64,000 nucleotides of DNA from assembly GCF_022808175.1 (NCBI RefSeq), contig NZ_JALGBX010000005.1:310001-374000 (forward strand). Reading direction: 5' to 3'. The stretch's first letter is position 1. Every line of letters starts with the position of its first letter. This document shows, piece after piece, positions 53,232 through 62,332 of this stretch. The translations under genes were made by a program, and so were the position numbers. The notes under the pieces are model-generated. The model worked only from the letters and a program-made list of their open reading frames with translations, was not told where the DNA came from and did not search any database. The stretch comes from Streptomyces sp. AP-93. GTDB lineage: Bacteria > Actinomycetota > Actinomycetes > Streptomycetales > Streptomycetaceae.

Positions 53232-54776
53232 ATGCCCGGTGTCCGGCCCGGCCGTTGGGCGGTCGTCACGGCGGCCTTGGCGAGCGTCGCCGTACCCGTG
53301 TGCACCTCGGGCCATCCCACTGTCCGGCACCCGACGCACCACGCGGGGCACCCCACCCCGTACCGGGCGGGGAACTCCGGGGACCGGGAAGCCGGGCAGG
53401 AGGACGGCGGCCCGGCGCCCTTCGTCATGCCGGCGGGCCACCGGGGCCGTCCCGACGCCGCGCCCGGACACGCCCTCCCGGCGGCGCTCGAGGCCCCCAC
53501 CGCCGGCCTGTTGTCCAACACGACCGGCGCCGAAGGCGTCTCCCCGTCCGTCGCCGCGGACGCGCGCTACGTCCCGGGGAGCCACGTCCTGCGGCTGGCC
53601 TCCGGCCGGTGGATGTACCTTCCCGACGGCAAGGCGGCCTCGACCGTGGTCGCCGCCGGCCATCCGCCCGCCCTGCGGCAGATCGAACGCAGCCGTGCCT
53701 GGCTGGCCTCCGGCCGGGTCCCCGGCGCCTCGGCCGACCGGCGTGCGGCGGCCGAGCGTGCCCTGCTGGCCATGCGCGCCCTGCTCCGGCCCAACGGCGC
53801 CGTGGCGGCGGGCTGGAGCCACGGCTGGAAGTACTCGTGGCCGCGCGACTCCAGCTTCGCCGCGGCCGCCTTCGCGCACACCGGCCATGACGCCGAGGCC
53901 CACCGGATCCTGCGCTACAGCGCCGCGACCCAGCGCGCGGACGGGACCTGGGAAGCGCGTACGAAGCTCGACGGATCCGGGCCGCCCGACGCCAGGAGCC
54001 TGCAGCTCGACGCCAACGGCTGGGTGCCGTGGGCCACTTGGCAGTGGTACCAGGCGGCCCCCCGGGCCACCCGCCGGGCCCGGCTGGCCACCCTCTACCC
54101 GATGATCCGCAAGGCGGCCGACCACGCGGCGGGCTCTCTGCGGGCGGACGGGCTGCCCCCGGCGTCCCCCGACTACTGGGAGCTGACGACGGCCACCGCG
54201 AACATCGGTACGGCCGCACCGCTGCTCGCCGGGCTCAACGCCTCCGCCGACCTCGCCCGCGAGGCGAACCGGCCCCAGGACGCGGCCCGCTGGGCCCGCG
54301 CCGCGCGGCGGCTGTCCGCCGCCATCTCCACGCGCTTCCTCCCCCTGGGCTACCAGCGCACCGTCGACGGACGCCACGGGCACGACAGCGCGGTGGCCTT
54401 TATGGCGCCGCCCTTCAACGAAGCCCCCGCCGGCCTCGCCGGGGCACTGGACACCACGTACCGGGAACTGCTGCTGCCCAACGGCGGGCTGACTCCCGGG
54501 AACGATCCCGGGGCGCGCTGGGGCGCGTACGCCTGGACACCCAGTACGGGCTTCTTCGCGCTCGCCTGGGCCGGCACGGGCCGGCCGGAGAAGGCCGGGC
54601 GGGTCCTGGACTGGGTCCTCTCCAAGCGGAACGCGCTCGGCGAACTGCCGGAGAAGGTGGACGGGGCGGGCCGGCCCCACTCGGTCGCGCCCCTGGCGTG
54701 GACGGGCTCCATCGTCGTCCTGGCCCTCGTGGCGCTCGACGGCAAGGGGCTCCCGACCCCGCCCCTGCGCCCGTAG
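53232..54776 (+). CDS. secreted GH15-like glycoside hydrolase
   Basis: A 514-residue secreted protein: short signal sequence (AVVTAALASVAVPVC), a ~100-residue variable region rich in His/Gly/Pro, then a GH15-type (alpha/alpha)6 barrel: GWKYSWPRDSSFAAAAFAHTG, LQLDANGWVPWATW, PDYWELTTATANI (acid region) and LPEKVDGAGRPHSVAPLAWTGS (base region). GH15 enzymes are glucoamylases, glucodextranases or trehalases acting by inversion. ATG 53232 follows GGAGGGAG; ATG 53184 would precede the signal. Substrate not determined. Confidence 0.88.
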   Translation: MPGVRPGRWAVVTAALASVAVPVCTSGHPTVRHPTHHAGHPTPYRAGNSGDREAGQEDGGPAPFVMPAGHRGRPDAAPGHALPAALEAPTAGLLSNTTGAEGVSPSVAADARYVPGSHVLRLASGRWMYLPDGKAASTVVAAGHPPALRQIERSRAWLASGRVPGASADRRAAAERALLAMRALLRPNGAVAAGWSHGWKYSWPRDSSFAAAAFAHTGHDAEAHRILRYSAATQRADGTWEARTKLDGSGPPDARSLQLDANGWVPWATWQWYQAAPRATRRARLATLYPMIRKAADHAAGSLRADGLPPASPDYWELTTATANIGTAAPLLAGLNASADLAREANRPQDAARWARAARRLSAAISTRFLPLGYQRTVDGRHGHDSAVAFMAPPFNEAPAGLAGALDTTYRELLLPNGGLTPGNDPGARWGAYAWTPSTGFFALAWAGTGRPEKAGRVLDWVLSKRNALGELPEKVDGAGRPHSVAPLAWTGSIVVLALVALDGKGLPTPPLRP

Positions 54777-54783
54777 CGGGCAG

Positions 54784-54803
54784 GGCAGGCCGCCGGGCCT
54801 GCC
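54784..54803. terminator. hairpin between convergent GH15 and PIG-L genes
   Basis: GGCAGGCC (54784-54791) pairs with GGCCTGCC (54796-54803) around GCCG, 8 nt after the GH15 stop. No T run. Confidence 0.6.
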
Positions 54804-54877
54804 GTAGGAACACACCGCGGGGGTTCAGACGGGCTGCGTTCCCTCACACGGTCCGCCGCCGGCGGCGCCCGCACCGC

Positions 54878-57016
54878 TCATGGCCGTTCCGCGGGACTCG
54901 CAGGGCTTTCCGGCTCACGCTCCGGCACATCCTCCGGCGGCGGGACGGCCGGATACCAGGGGGCGGTGGGAGGGTGGCTGCTGCGCAGCTTGGAGGCGCC
55001 CCGGGGAGGGGTCGTGACGTGCAGGCCGGCGTCCAGGCCGAGCACGGCGCCGACCGGCGGGCCGTCCTGGGGGGCCAGGGCCGCCGGGGCGCCCGTGTAG
55101 TACATCTGGGACTCGTACCAGGACGGTCCGCCGTCCGCGTCCGAGACGCCGGCCGTGCCCGTACCCGCGCGGCCGGCGAGCAGGTCCCCGGCGACGCCGA
55201 CGGAGCCGTAGCCGCCCTGGCCGCCGACCTCGGTGAGGGGGGAGAACTTCGGCACGGGCCCGTCGGCGGTGGCCAGGCTCGTGGCGACGGTGCCCGTGCC
55301 GGGGCGGCGGAAGTACAGGGCGACGCCGTCGCCCTGCGCGCGCGCCGAGAGCGGCCCGGTGGTCGCCGGCAGCCTGGTCGGTACGGGGGCGCCGAACGGC
55401 GCGTCCGGTGCGTGCTGGACCCAGGCCAGCACGCTCTGTGCCGTGGCCGCGTACACGTGGCGCCGGCCGGCCTTGTCCGTGGCGGTGACCGGGTCGCCCT
55501 GCAGGCCGGAGCCGCCCAGGGACGCCCACGCGCCGAAGGCGCCGTCGGGGGCCGACTGCGTGCTGGCGCGCAGGGTGCGCCGGGAATCGCGTACGTAGAC
55601 GGTCATCCGGCCGGTACCGTCCAGGGCCACGGCCGGTGCGCTGATCGCCGAGGTGCCGGTCACGTCGTCCGTCTCCGGGGTACCCAGCGACAGCCACGGG
55701 CCGAAGGCGCCGTCGGGCGCGGCCTGGACGCAGTACACGAGCTCGCGTTTGTACGCCTTGGGCGTGGCGCCCAGAGTGGTGCGGGTACCGAAGACTCCGA
55801 CCCTGCCGTCGGGGAGCCGGACCGCCGTCGCCCCCGTGTCCATCCCGGTCCCGGCGAGGAACTCGGGCCCCTGCCAGGGGGCCTTGGGTCCGCTGCGCGT
55901 CCAGTGGGCCATCCGGCCGTCCAGCACGGCGAAGGCCCACAGCCGGTCCGATGTGCCCTCGGTCATCCAGGAGCTGGCATCGCCCCGGCTGTAGCGGATG
56001 GTCCGGTTCCAGCCGGCGCCGGTGGGCCGGGTGGCCGTCTTGCGATCGCCGCAGCCGGCGGGGCTGCCGCACCAGTTCTGGTGGTCGGTCCAGGCGTAGG
56101 TCTTGAGGTAGCCGAGCTTCTCCGCGGCGGCCTGCGGGTCGAGTGCCGGGGGCAGGGCGGTGTTGGGATAGCTCATGTAGTTCTGGACGGAGAAGTGCGG
56201 CCGGTCCGTGGACTTCGCGTAGCGTTCGGCCGCGGCCTGCACGAACCGGGCACCGTATATGTGGTCCTGGTGGTCGACGAAGTTGCCGCCGATGCGGGTC
56301 CGGCCGGGCGTCGGGTCCTGTGTCCGTATGGTGGTCGGCCGGTACATCGCGAAGATCCCCGCGAGGGCCTCCACGACCTGGTCCTTGTTGTACGAGAACC
56401 CGGGCTTGACCGGAGTCCGCGAGCTCACCTGGGCACCCAGGGCGGGGACGCGGCCGTCCCACAGTCCGCGCAGGCTGTTCGGATTGTCCCCCGAGATGCT
56501 GCCGGCCTCCCGCAGCTGCATCCACACCAGGTTCACCTCGGGCCGTGCCACGAGGACGTCCACTTCGGCGCTCCCGCCGCCGGCGGTGGGTATGGAGCGG
56601 CGCTGCCAGGCGCTGGTGCGGTCGCCGGTGGTCATCTGCGCGTAGGCGGCCCGTATGCCGTTCTGCCGGGCCTCCGCGTAGGCGGCGTGGTCGGCGGGGA
56701 CGACGGGGTCCTGCAGGTGCGCGCCGTGGGCCTCGTTGTGGCCGTCGGCCTCGCCGGCGGTGAGATAGACGGTGGTGACCTTGATGCCCGTCGATATGGA
56801 GCGGCTCAGGTCGGGGTTCATGAAGAAGAGGTCGTCGTCGGGATGCGCGACGACCTGGAGGACCGTGCCCTGGGTCACACTCGGGCGGGGCGCCTCCCCG
56901 GGAGCCGCCGGCTCCGACGTGGTTCCGTACCCGTAGGCCCAGGTGGTCACCCCTGCGGCGCCGACGGTGAGCGCGGTGAGTACGGCCGCGAGGCGGGTGC
57001 GGCTGGCCAGGGACAT
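54878..57016 (-). CDS. secreted PIG-L family deacetylase with propeller-like C-terminus
   Basis: About 712 residues: signal peptide (LAAVLTALTVGAAGVTTWAYG), a PIG-L/LmbE domain with the zinc motif VVAHPDDDLFFMNPD and the second motif VDHQDHIYGAR, and about 350 C-terminal residues of repeated beta units (for example DGAFGPWLSLGTPE, DGAFGAWASLGGSG) like a sialidase/PLL-type propeller. PIG-L enzymes remove N-acetyl groups from sugars; the outside location suggests a wall or environmental glycan. ATG 57016 starts the signal peptide; ATG 57172, with AAGGGG 11 nt before it, would add 52 residues and is an alternative. Confidence 0.88.
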   Translation of the reverse strand: MSLASRTRLAAVLTALTVGAAGVTTWAYGYGTTSEPAAPGEAPRPSVTQGTVLQVVAHPDDDLFFMNPDLSRSISTGIKVTTVYLTAGEADGHNEAHGAHLQDPVVPADHAAYAEARQNGIRAAYAQMTTGDRTSAWQRRSIPTAGGGSAEVDVLVARPEVNLVWMQLREAGSISGDNPNSLRGLWDGRVPALGAQVSSRTPVKPGFSYNKDQVVEALAGIFAMYRPTTIRTQDPTPGRTRIGGNFVDHQDHIYGARFVQAAAERYAKSTDRPHFSVQNYMSYPNTALPPALDPQAAAEKLGYLKTYAWTDHQNWCGSPAGCGDRKTATRPTGAGWNRTIRYSRGDASSWMTEGTSDRLWAFAVLDGRMAHWTRSGPKAPWQGPEFLAGTGMDTGATAVRLPDGRVGVFGTRTTLGATPKAYKRELVYCVQAAPDGAFGPWLSLGTPETDDVTGTSAISAPAVALDGTGRMTVYVRDSRRTLRASTQSAPDGAFGAWASLGGSGLQGDPVTATDKAGRRHVYAATAQSVLAWVQHAPDAPFGAPVPTRLPATTGPLSARAQGDGVALYFRRPGTGTVATSLATADGPVPKFSPLTEVGGQGGYGSVGVAGDLLAGRAGTGTAGVSDADGGPSWYESQMYYTGAPAALAPQDGPPVGAVLGLDAGLHVTTPPRGASKLRSSHPPTAPWYPAVPPPEDVPEREPESPASPAERP

Positions 57017-57137
57017 CTGCAACGCCTCGGGGATCGGTCGGTCGGGTGCGAAGTTGGGCTGCGGGGCGGGTCGGTGCCCCGTTGGCCCCACCGCTTTCCG
57101 GAGACGACCGGGTCCGATTATGCCTCGCGCGCGTGCG

Positions 57138-57204
57138 CCTGACACACCGTCAGGTCCTTTATCGGTCGACATCGAGTGACTTTCCCCTTATCACCCAAGT
57201 TGGG
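57138..57204. promoter_or_regulatory. A/T-rich leader region with two inverted repeats
   Basis: CCTGACacaccGTCAGG (57138-57154) and CCCAAgTTGGG (57194-57204) lie in the region from which the PIG-L gene and any rightward transcript would start. The stretch 57180-57222 is distinctly A/T-rich (run of six T, then catatatg). Confidence 0.45.
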
Positions 57205-57219
57205 CTTTTTTGTCCATAT

Positions 57220-57324
57220 ATGTCAGGCGTGAACTCCCACCCCGTGCCCCGGCGAACCGTGCCGCCCCCGCCGAAGCCGCAGGCCCGGCACATCCGGCTG
57301 TTCGCGGAGCCCGTCCCCTGGTGA
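57220..57324 (+). CDS. possible 34-residue peptide
   Basis: ATG 57220 (or GTG 57229) opens a short frame ending HIRLFAEPVPW with a central VPPPPKPQ. It begins right after the A/T-rich promoter-like block and is followed, 326 bp later, by a glycosyltransferase gene. No homologue is recognised and there is no ribosome site. Pro/Arg-rich short frames arise by chance in this DNA, so confidence is low. Confidence 0.25.
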   Translation: MSGVNSHPVPRRTVPPPPKPQARHIRLFAEPVPW

Positions 57325-57650
57325 GCGCGGTGGCGGCCGCACCCCCGGCGCCTGACGCGGAGTCGGCGGCCGGGCCGAAAAGTGTCCCCGGTGGTCGTGC
57401 GGGGAGGGTGCCTTCGGTGTGATCGGATCCACACGGCGGGCGTCCTCGCCCGAGGTCCGCGGCGGGGCTGCCCGCCGCGCCGATGCTTCCCGTCTCGAAT
57501 CCGTCGCGCACTGCGCACCCCCCGCCATGATCAACATACAGGTCCGAGGGGGGCTTGCGACAAGACCCGGGGCGTGTCGAAGAATCGCCCAAGGAAGCCG
57601 GAATCGACGGCTATCCGCCTGTGCCGATATACCGATATGGGAGTCACCGA

Positions 57651-58874
57651 ATGCGTGTGGTGTTGTCGACGTACGGGTCGCGCGGGGCCGTCGAGCCGAT
57701 GGCGGGGCTGGCGGTGCGGTTGCGGGAGTTCGGTGCGCAGGTGCGCGTGTGCGCGCCGCCCGACGAGGAGTTCGCGCTGCGGCTGGCCGGGCTCGGCGTG
57801 GAGCTGGTGCCGGTGGGCAGTCCCGTGCGCCCGCTGGTGACCTCGGTGACGCCGGGATCGGCACAGGGCCTTGCGCAGCGGGCGGCGGATCTGATGGCCG
57901 CGCAGTTCGACATCGTCGCCGCGGCGGCCGAGGGGGCGGACGCGCTCGTGGCGACCGGTCCCTTGCCGGTCGCCGCCGCCGCGCGGTCGGTGGCCGAGAA
58001 GCTGGGCCTGCGGTACGTGCACGCGAGCCACCAGCCGGTCAGCCTGCCGTCGCCCCACCGGCGGCCGCCCGCGCGGCGGGGGCAGCCGCTGCCGCCGACC
58101 GCCACCGACAATCAGGCGTTGTGGGACCTGGACGCCCGCATTGCGAACACCATGTTCGGTGAGACGCTGGGCACCCTGCGGGCGGCGGCCGGTCTGGCGC
58201 CGGTGGACTCCGTCCGCGACTACGCCTTCACCGCCCGCCCGTGGCTGGCCACGGACCCGTTCCTCTCCCCGTGGCAGCCGACGGGACTCGGCGTGGTGCA
58301 GACCGGAGCGTGGTGCGTACCGGACGAACGTCCGCTCCCCGCCGAACTGGTGGCCTTCCTGGACGACGGCCCACCGCCCGTCTACGTGGGCTTCGGCAGT
58401 ATGCCCCGGGGCGCCGTCGAAGGGGTCGCACCGGCGGCCGTCGAAGCGATCCGCGCGCGGGGCCGCCGTACGGTCGTCTCCCGGGGCTGGGCCGAACTGA
58501 CCCTGGCCGACGGCCGGGACGACTGCCTCCTCGTCGACGAGGTCAACCACCGGGCGCTCTTCCGCCGGGTGGCCGCCGTCGTGCACCACGGCAGCGCGGG
58601 CACCACGACAACCGCCGCTCTCGCCGGCGTGCCCCAGGTGGTGCTGGCCCAGGGAGCGGACCAGCCCTACTGGGCCGGCCGGGTCACCGGCCTGGGCATC
58701 GGCGCCGCCCACGAGGGCCCGGCCCCGGCCGCCGAGTCCCTGTCGGCCGCGCTGCACACGGCCCTGGCCCCCGAGACCCGCGCCCGGGCGGCCGCCGTGG
58801 CCGCCGCGGTCCGCACCGACGGGACGGCGGTGGCCGCGCGGCTGCTGCTCGAAGGGGCCGCCGGGATCGCCTGA
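57651..58874 (+). CDS. GT1 glycosyltransferase, GtfA-E-like
   Basis: A 407-residue GT-B fold enzyme of the natural-product type: RVVLSTYGSRGAVEPMAGLAVRL and VRVCAPPDEEFALRLAGLGVELVPVG match the acceptor domain of glycopeptide and macrolide glycosyltransferases. The C-terminal domain has VYVGFGSMP and the nucleotide-sugar motif HHGSAGTTTTAALAGVPQVVLAQGADQ (given in parts). It should move a sugar from an NDP-sugar to a small-molecule acceptor. ATG 57651 follows GGGAG; CCGATAT is repeated at 57624 and 57632. No sugar-synthesis genes are near, so it may act on foreign compounds (detoxification). Confidence 0.9.
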   Translation: MRVVLSTYGSRGAVEPMAGLAVRLREFGAQVRVCAPPDEEFALRLAGLGVELVPVGSPVRPLVTSVTPGSAQGLAQRAADLMAAQFDIVAAAAEGADALVATGPLPVAAAARSVAEKLGLRYVHASHQPVSLPSPHRRPPARRGQPLPPTATDNQALWDLDARIANTMFGETLGTLRAAAGLAPVDSVRDYAFTARPWLATDPFLSPWQPTGLGVVQTGAWCVPDERPLPAELVAFLDDGPPPVYVGFGSMPRGAVEGVAPAAVEAIRARGRRTVVSRGWAELTLADGRDDCLLVDEVNHRALFRRVAAVVHHGSAGTTTTAALAGVPQVVLAQGADQPYWAGRVTGLGIGAAHEGPAPAAESLSAALHTALAPETRARAAAVAAAVRTDGTAVAARLLLEGAAGIA

Positions 58875-58942
58875 CCCCGGCTCCGCCCGGGATCGCCTGA
58901 CCCCGGCTCCGCCCGGGATCGCCTGACCCCGGCTCCGCCCGG
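58865..58942. repeat. 26-bp tandem triplication at the glycosyltransferase stop
   Basis: Three perfect copies of a 26-bp unit beginning gatcgcctga (58865, 58891, 58917). The first copy contains the last codons and stop of the glycosyltransferase gene; the others are downstream. It looks like recent slippage or recombination. Confidence 0.92.
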
Positions 58943-59286
58943 GATCCCGGCGTCGCTCCGTCGCGGTCCTCGGCGCACTGCCGGCCACCCGGGCGGGCTC
59001 CGGGCGGGATCCGGGCGTGCTTCGTGCGTGCTCCGGGCGGGGCTCCGGCCGCGGCCCCGGCCGCGACCCGGGCGGGCCCGCCCCTCATCCGGTCGGCCCA
59101 GCCGGACGGGGGCAGAATCCGCAGGCCGGGGCAGGAGGTTCCGCATCCCGCGGGGATCGCCGTCTATCCCGGCCCGCCCCACTGATGGGAACCTGAGGCT
59201 GCCGCTCAACCGAGCGCGGGCGCCCACACCTTCCCCCCGGACCGGGCCGTCTCTGCCGTCGACCTGCCATCAAGGGAGCTCACCGC
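58943..59286. other. 344-bp gene-free region upstream of S33 peptidase
   Basis: Low-complexity GC sequence with the 14-bp palindrome GGGCGGGCCCGCCC (59070-59083). The last part must hold the peptidase promoter; no clear -35/-10 pair was found. Confidence 0.45.
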
Positions 59287-60900
59287 ATGCAGACCCGTTC
59301 AGCCGATGATGCGCGCAAGCGAGTGGTGTGGGGGATAGCCCTCGTCCTGATCGCGGTCACGGCGCTTCTCGGAGCCGGGCCCGGGGCCGCCACGGCGACC
59401 TCCCTGCCCGCCCCGCCCGTACCCGTACTCACCTGGGGCCCCTGCGCCGACGGCCAGGGCGACGGCTTCGAGTGCGCCACCGCCCAGGTGCCGCTGGACT
59501 ACCGCCGGCCCACCGGAAGCACGATCCCGCTGGCCGTCACCCGCCGGCTCGCGGCCGACCCGGCCCACCGCACCGGTGTGCTGGTGCTTCACCCCGGCGG
59601 ACCCGGCAACTCCGGGGTGAACTTCGCCCGCAACAGCTACGCCGCACTCCCCGCCGCCCTCCGTGACGCCTTCGACGTCGTCGGGTACGACATGCGGGGC
59701 GTGGCACGCAGTGGCCAAGTGGAGTGCTGGAACGACGCGGAGTACTCGGCCGCCGTCGACGCCGCGCGCGGCGTCCCCGGACCGGGAGCCCTGCAGACCG
59801 CCCTCCGGCAGGGCCAGGAGTTCGCCGCCGCCTGCCGGGAACGCGCCGGTGGCCTCGTGCCGTTCATCGGCACCGGGTCCAACGCCAAGGACCTCGACCT
59901 GCTGCGCCAGGCCCTCGGCGAGGAGACGCTCACCTTCTACGGCCGCTCCTTCGGCAGCTACGTCGGCACCGTCTACGCCGCCCAGTTCCCCCGGCGCGTG
60001 CGCGCCATGGTCCTGGACGGGGCCTACGATCCGCGCCGCTACGCCGATGTGCCGTACGCCTACGACGCCACGCAGTTCACCGCCCTGGACGCGGCGGTCG
60101 GCCGGTTCCTCGACTGGTGCGAGCAGAACGCCGCCGCCTGCGGATTCGGCGAGGGCAAGGCCCGGCAGGCCTTCGAACAGCTCAAGCGGGACCTCGACGC
60201 CGATCCCGTCATCACCCCGAGCGGACGCCCGGCCACGGGCTACACCCTCGCCTACCGCCTGATGTTCAACATCAACTCGGGCAAGGAGATCTGGCCCTAC
60301 CTGGGCGAGGCGCTGGCCGCGGCCCAGGCGCACAAGACCTCCTTCCTGCTGTCACCCCCCTCACCCGGGTCCTTCGACTTCCTCAACGTCAACCTGGCCG
60401 TCGAGTGCGCCGACCGCGTCTACCCGACGAGCCGGCTCCTCCTGGGCGGCCTGGTCGCCGCGGAGGTTGCCTCGGCGCCCCTGCTCGGACCGCCCATCGG
60501 CCTGGGACCGCCCACCTACGACCACAACCACGCGCCCGCCTGCGCGCAGTGGCAGGCGGAACGCCCGAGCCGCTACGAGGGCTCCTACCGGGCGGCCGGC
60601 TCCGCCCCGATCCTGGTCCTCGGCACGACCGGGGACCCGGACACCCCGTACCGGGACGCCGTGGCCCTGGCCGGGACGCTGGACTCCGGACGACTGCTCA
60701 CCTTCGACGCCGAGGGTCACACGGCCTACAACCGGAGCGCGTGCGTCAGCGCGCTCGTCAACGACTACCTGGCCACCCTGGCCCTGCCCGCACGGGGCAC
60801 CGTCTGCGCGGACGAGACGCCCCCGGAGGCGCTCGGCCGGCGCACCACCGGGCCCGTGGAAGCCGACGAGACGAACGACGTGATCCCCACCCTGCGCTGA
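59287..60900 (+). CDS. secreted alpha/beta hydrolase, tripeptidyl-aminopeptidase type (S33)
   Basis: A 537-residue secreted serine peptidase: signal peptide (WGIALVLIAVTALLGAGPGAATA), oxyanion region LHPGGPGNSGVNF, nucleophile Ser221 (FYGRSFGSYVG), catalytic Asp in GTTGDPDTPY and His in AEGHTAYN near the C-terminus. The arrangement and Cys pattern match the Streptomyces SlpD/SlpE and tripeptidyl aminopeptidase group, which trims peptides outside the cell. ATG 59287 follows AAGGGAG. Single gene, convergent with the FAD monooxygenase. Confidence 0.92.
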   Translation: MQTRSADDARKRVVWGIALVLIAVTALLGAGPGAATATSLPAPPVPVLTWGPCADGQGDGFECATAQVPLDYRRPTGSTIPLAVTRRLAADPAHRTGVLVLHPGGPGNSGVNFARNSYAALPAALRDAFDVVGYDMRGVARSGQVECWNDAEYSAAVDAARGVPGPGALQTALRQGQEFAAACRERAGGLVPFIGTGSNAKDLDLLRQALGEETLTFYGRSFGSYVGTVYAAQFPRRVRAMVLDGAYDPRRYADVPYAYDATQFTALDAAVGRFLDWCEQNAAACGFGEGKARQAFEQLKRDLDADPVITPSGRPATGYTLAYRLMFNINSGKEIWPYLGEALAAAQAHKTSFLLSPPSPGSFDFLNVNLAVECADRVYPTSRLLLGGLVAAEVASAPLLGPPIGLGPPTYDHNHAPACAQWQAERPSRYEGSYRAAGSAPILVLGTTGDPDTPYRDAVALAGTLDSGRLLTFDAEGHTAYNRSACVSALVNDYLATLALPARGTVCADETPPEALGRRTTGPVEADETNDVIPTLR

Positions 60901-60926
60901 CGGCGGATCCGCCTCGGCTGCCCGCC

Positions 60927-62303
60927 TCAGCCGGCCGTCGTGGGTGAGCCGGGGCGGGCCAGGCGGGCGAGGTAGCGGGCCAGTCCGGTCGCGTCCTCGC
61001 CCGCCCAGCCCACGTACCCGTCGGGCCGGACCAGGAAGAGCCCCTTGCCGTACGGCTCGTACGGTCCGATCCGGTGGACGCGCAGGAAGTCCGCACTCAC
61101 GGGCGGCAGTTCGGCATCCGTTCCGACGGCCAGCAGGGTGAACTGCGGTCCCCGGAACAGGTCGAAGAGCCTGCGCCCGTCCGGCAGCGGGCCGTCAGGG
61201 GCCCGGTCCCCGGCCTCCAGGGCGCCCGCGGCCCCTTCTGAGAGGGGGCCGCCCCGGTAGCCCAGGCCGAGCTGGCGGGTGGCGTCGCCGCGTTCCTCCT
61301 GGCCGCGGTGGATCCGCGTGGACAGTCCCAGTACGTGCGCGGCGGCGGGTCGACGCTCCTGTTCGTAGGTGTCCAGGAGTGCGGGGGCCGCGCCGTGGCG
61401 CAGGACCTGTCCGAGCTTCCAGCCGAGGTTGTAGGCGTCCTGCACGCCGGTGTTGAGGCCCTGGCCGCCGGCGGGGGAGTGCACATGGGCCGCGTCGCCC
61501 GCGAGCAGCACCCGGCCGGCCCGGAACCGGTCTGCCATGGCGGCGCGCGGCCTGAAGTCGGAGGCCCACCGGACCCCGTCGGAGGCCCACCGGACCCCGT
61601 CGGAGGCCCACCGGACCCCGATGACGTCCTGCGCGCCCAGATGGGTCAGGGCGGCGACCGCGGCGGGGATGTCGAGGTCCTCTGTCCGCGCGACGAACTG
61701 GTGCTCGTCGGTGCCGGGCAGCGGGCACAGCGCGGCGAAGGCGCCGTCCGGGCCCGGGAACAGGTGCCAGTGCTCGCGGTCCAGCGCGCCGGGGCGCAGC
61801 CGGACGTCGGCCACGACCATCGGGGCGGGATCCACGGTCTCGCCGGTCATGCCGATGTCCAGGGCCTTGCGGACCGTGGAGCGGCCGCCGTCGGCGGCGA
61901 CCAGGTAGGCGGCGCGCAGCGTACGGCCGTCCGAGAGGTACGCGCTCACCCCGTCGGCGTCCTGGTCGAAGCCGGTCAGGGCGGCGCCGAAGCGGACCGG
62001 GCCGCCGAGCCCGGTGAGGCGCTCGAACAGGATCTCCTGGGTGCGCCACTGGGGCAGGAGCCGGGCCCGCGGGTGCGGTTCGGTGTCCGTGGGGCCGCCG
62101 ACGCCGGCGTCTCCGAGCATGTCGTGCTCGCCCACGGGCCGGCCGCCCTGCCAGATCTGCTCGATCGGCGCGTGGGCGCTCGCCTCCCGTACCGCGTCCC
62201 CCACGCCGAGGTCGTCGAAGACCTCCAGGGTCCTGGGCTGCAGACCCTTGCCCCGCGAGCCGGGGAAGAGGTTCTCGGCGCGCTCGACGACCAGCGCGTG
62301 CAC
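60927..62303 (-). CDS. FAD-dependent aromatic monooxygenase, N-terminus missing
   Basis: A PHBH-fold flavoprotein hydroxylase from HALVVERAENLFPGSRGKGLQPRTLEVFDDLG onward (quoted in part), with VAADGGRSTVRKALDI and the FAD motif LLAGDAAHVHSPAGGQGLNTG, and a C-terminal thioredoxin-like domain. The first ~25 residues of this family, with the GxGxxG dinucleotide loop, are absent: upstream of 62303 the frame reads only the antisense of a TetR gene. FAD binding should fail, so it is probably dead. Three copies of a 7-residue unit (GVRWASD) come from a 21-bp repeat. Relatives hydroxylate polyketides or antibiotics. Confidence 0.85.
   Translation of the reverse strand: MHALVVERAENLFPGSRGKGLQPRTLEVFDDLGVGDAVREASAHAPIEQIWQGGRPVGEHDMLGDAGVGGPTDTEPHPRARLLPQWRTQEILFERLTGLGGPVRFGAALTGFDQDADGVSAYLSDGRTLRAAYLVAADGGRSTVRKALDIGMTGETVDPAPMVVADVRLRPGALDREHWHLFPGPDGAFAALCPLPGTDEHQFVARTEDLDIPAAVAALTHLGAQDVIGVRWASDGVRWASDGVRWASDFRPRAAMADRFRAGRVLLAGDAAHVHSPAGGQGLNTGVQDAYNLGWKLGQVLRHGAAPALLDTYEQERRPAAAHVLGLSTRIHRGQEERGDATRQLGLGYRGGPLSEGAAGALEAGDRAPDGPLPDGRRLFDLFRGPQFTLLAVGTDAELPPVSADFLRVHRIGPYEPYGKGLFLVRPDGYVGWAGEDATGLARYLARLARPGSPTTAG
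61561..61623. repeat. 21-bp in-frame tandem triplication in the monooxygenase gene
   Basis: Three copies of a 21-bp unit beginning gaggcccacc (61561, 61582, 61603; the last ends with two changes) encode GVRWASD three times. One copy is expected from the family, so 14 residues are inserted next to the FAD-binding GDAAH region. Confidence 0.9.
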
Positions 62304-62332
62304 GCCGCACCGCCCTGCGGCTGCTCGGAGGC

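Noticed and set aside
57017-57172. Riboswitch-like leader before the PIG-L gene
   Set aside because: Hairpins are present, but I could not match the conserved words of any riboswitch class I know.
57194-57210. CCCAAgTTGGG followed by a T run, read as a rho-independent terminator
   Set aside because: The stem would have a one-base loop and no gene ends just upstream on that strand; a promoter or operator element fits better.
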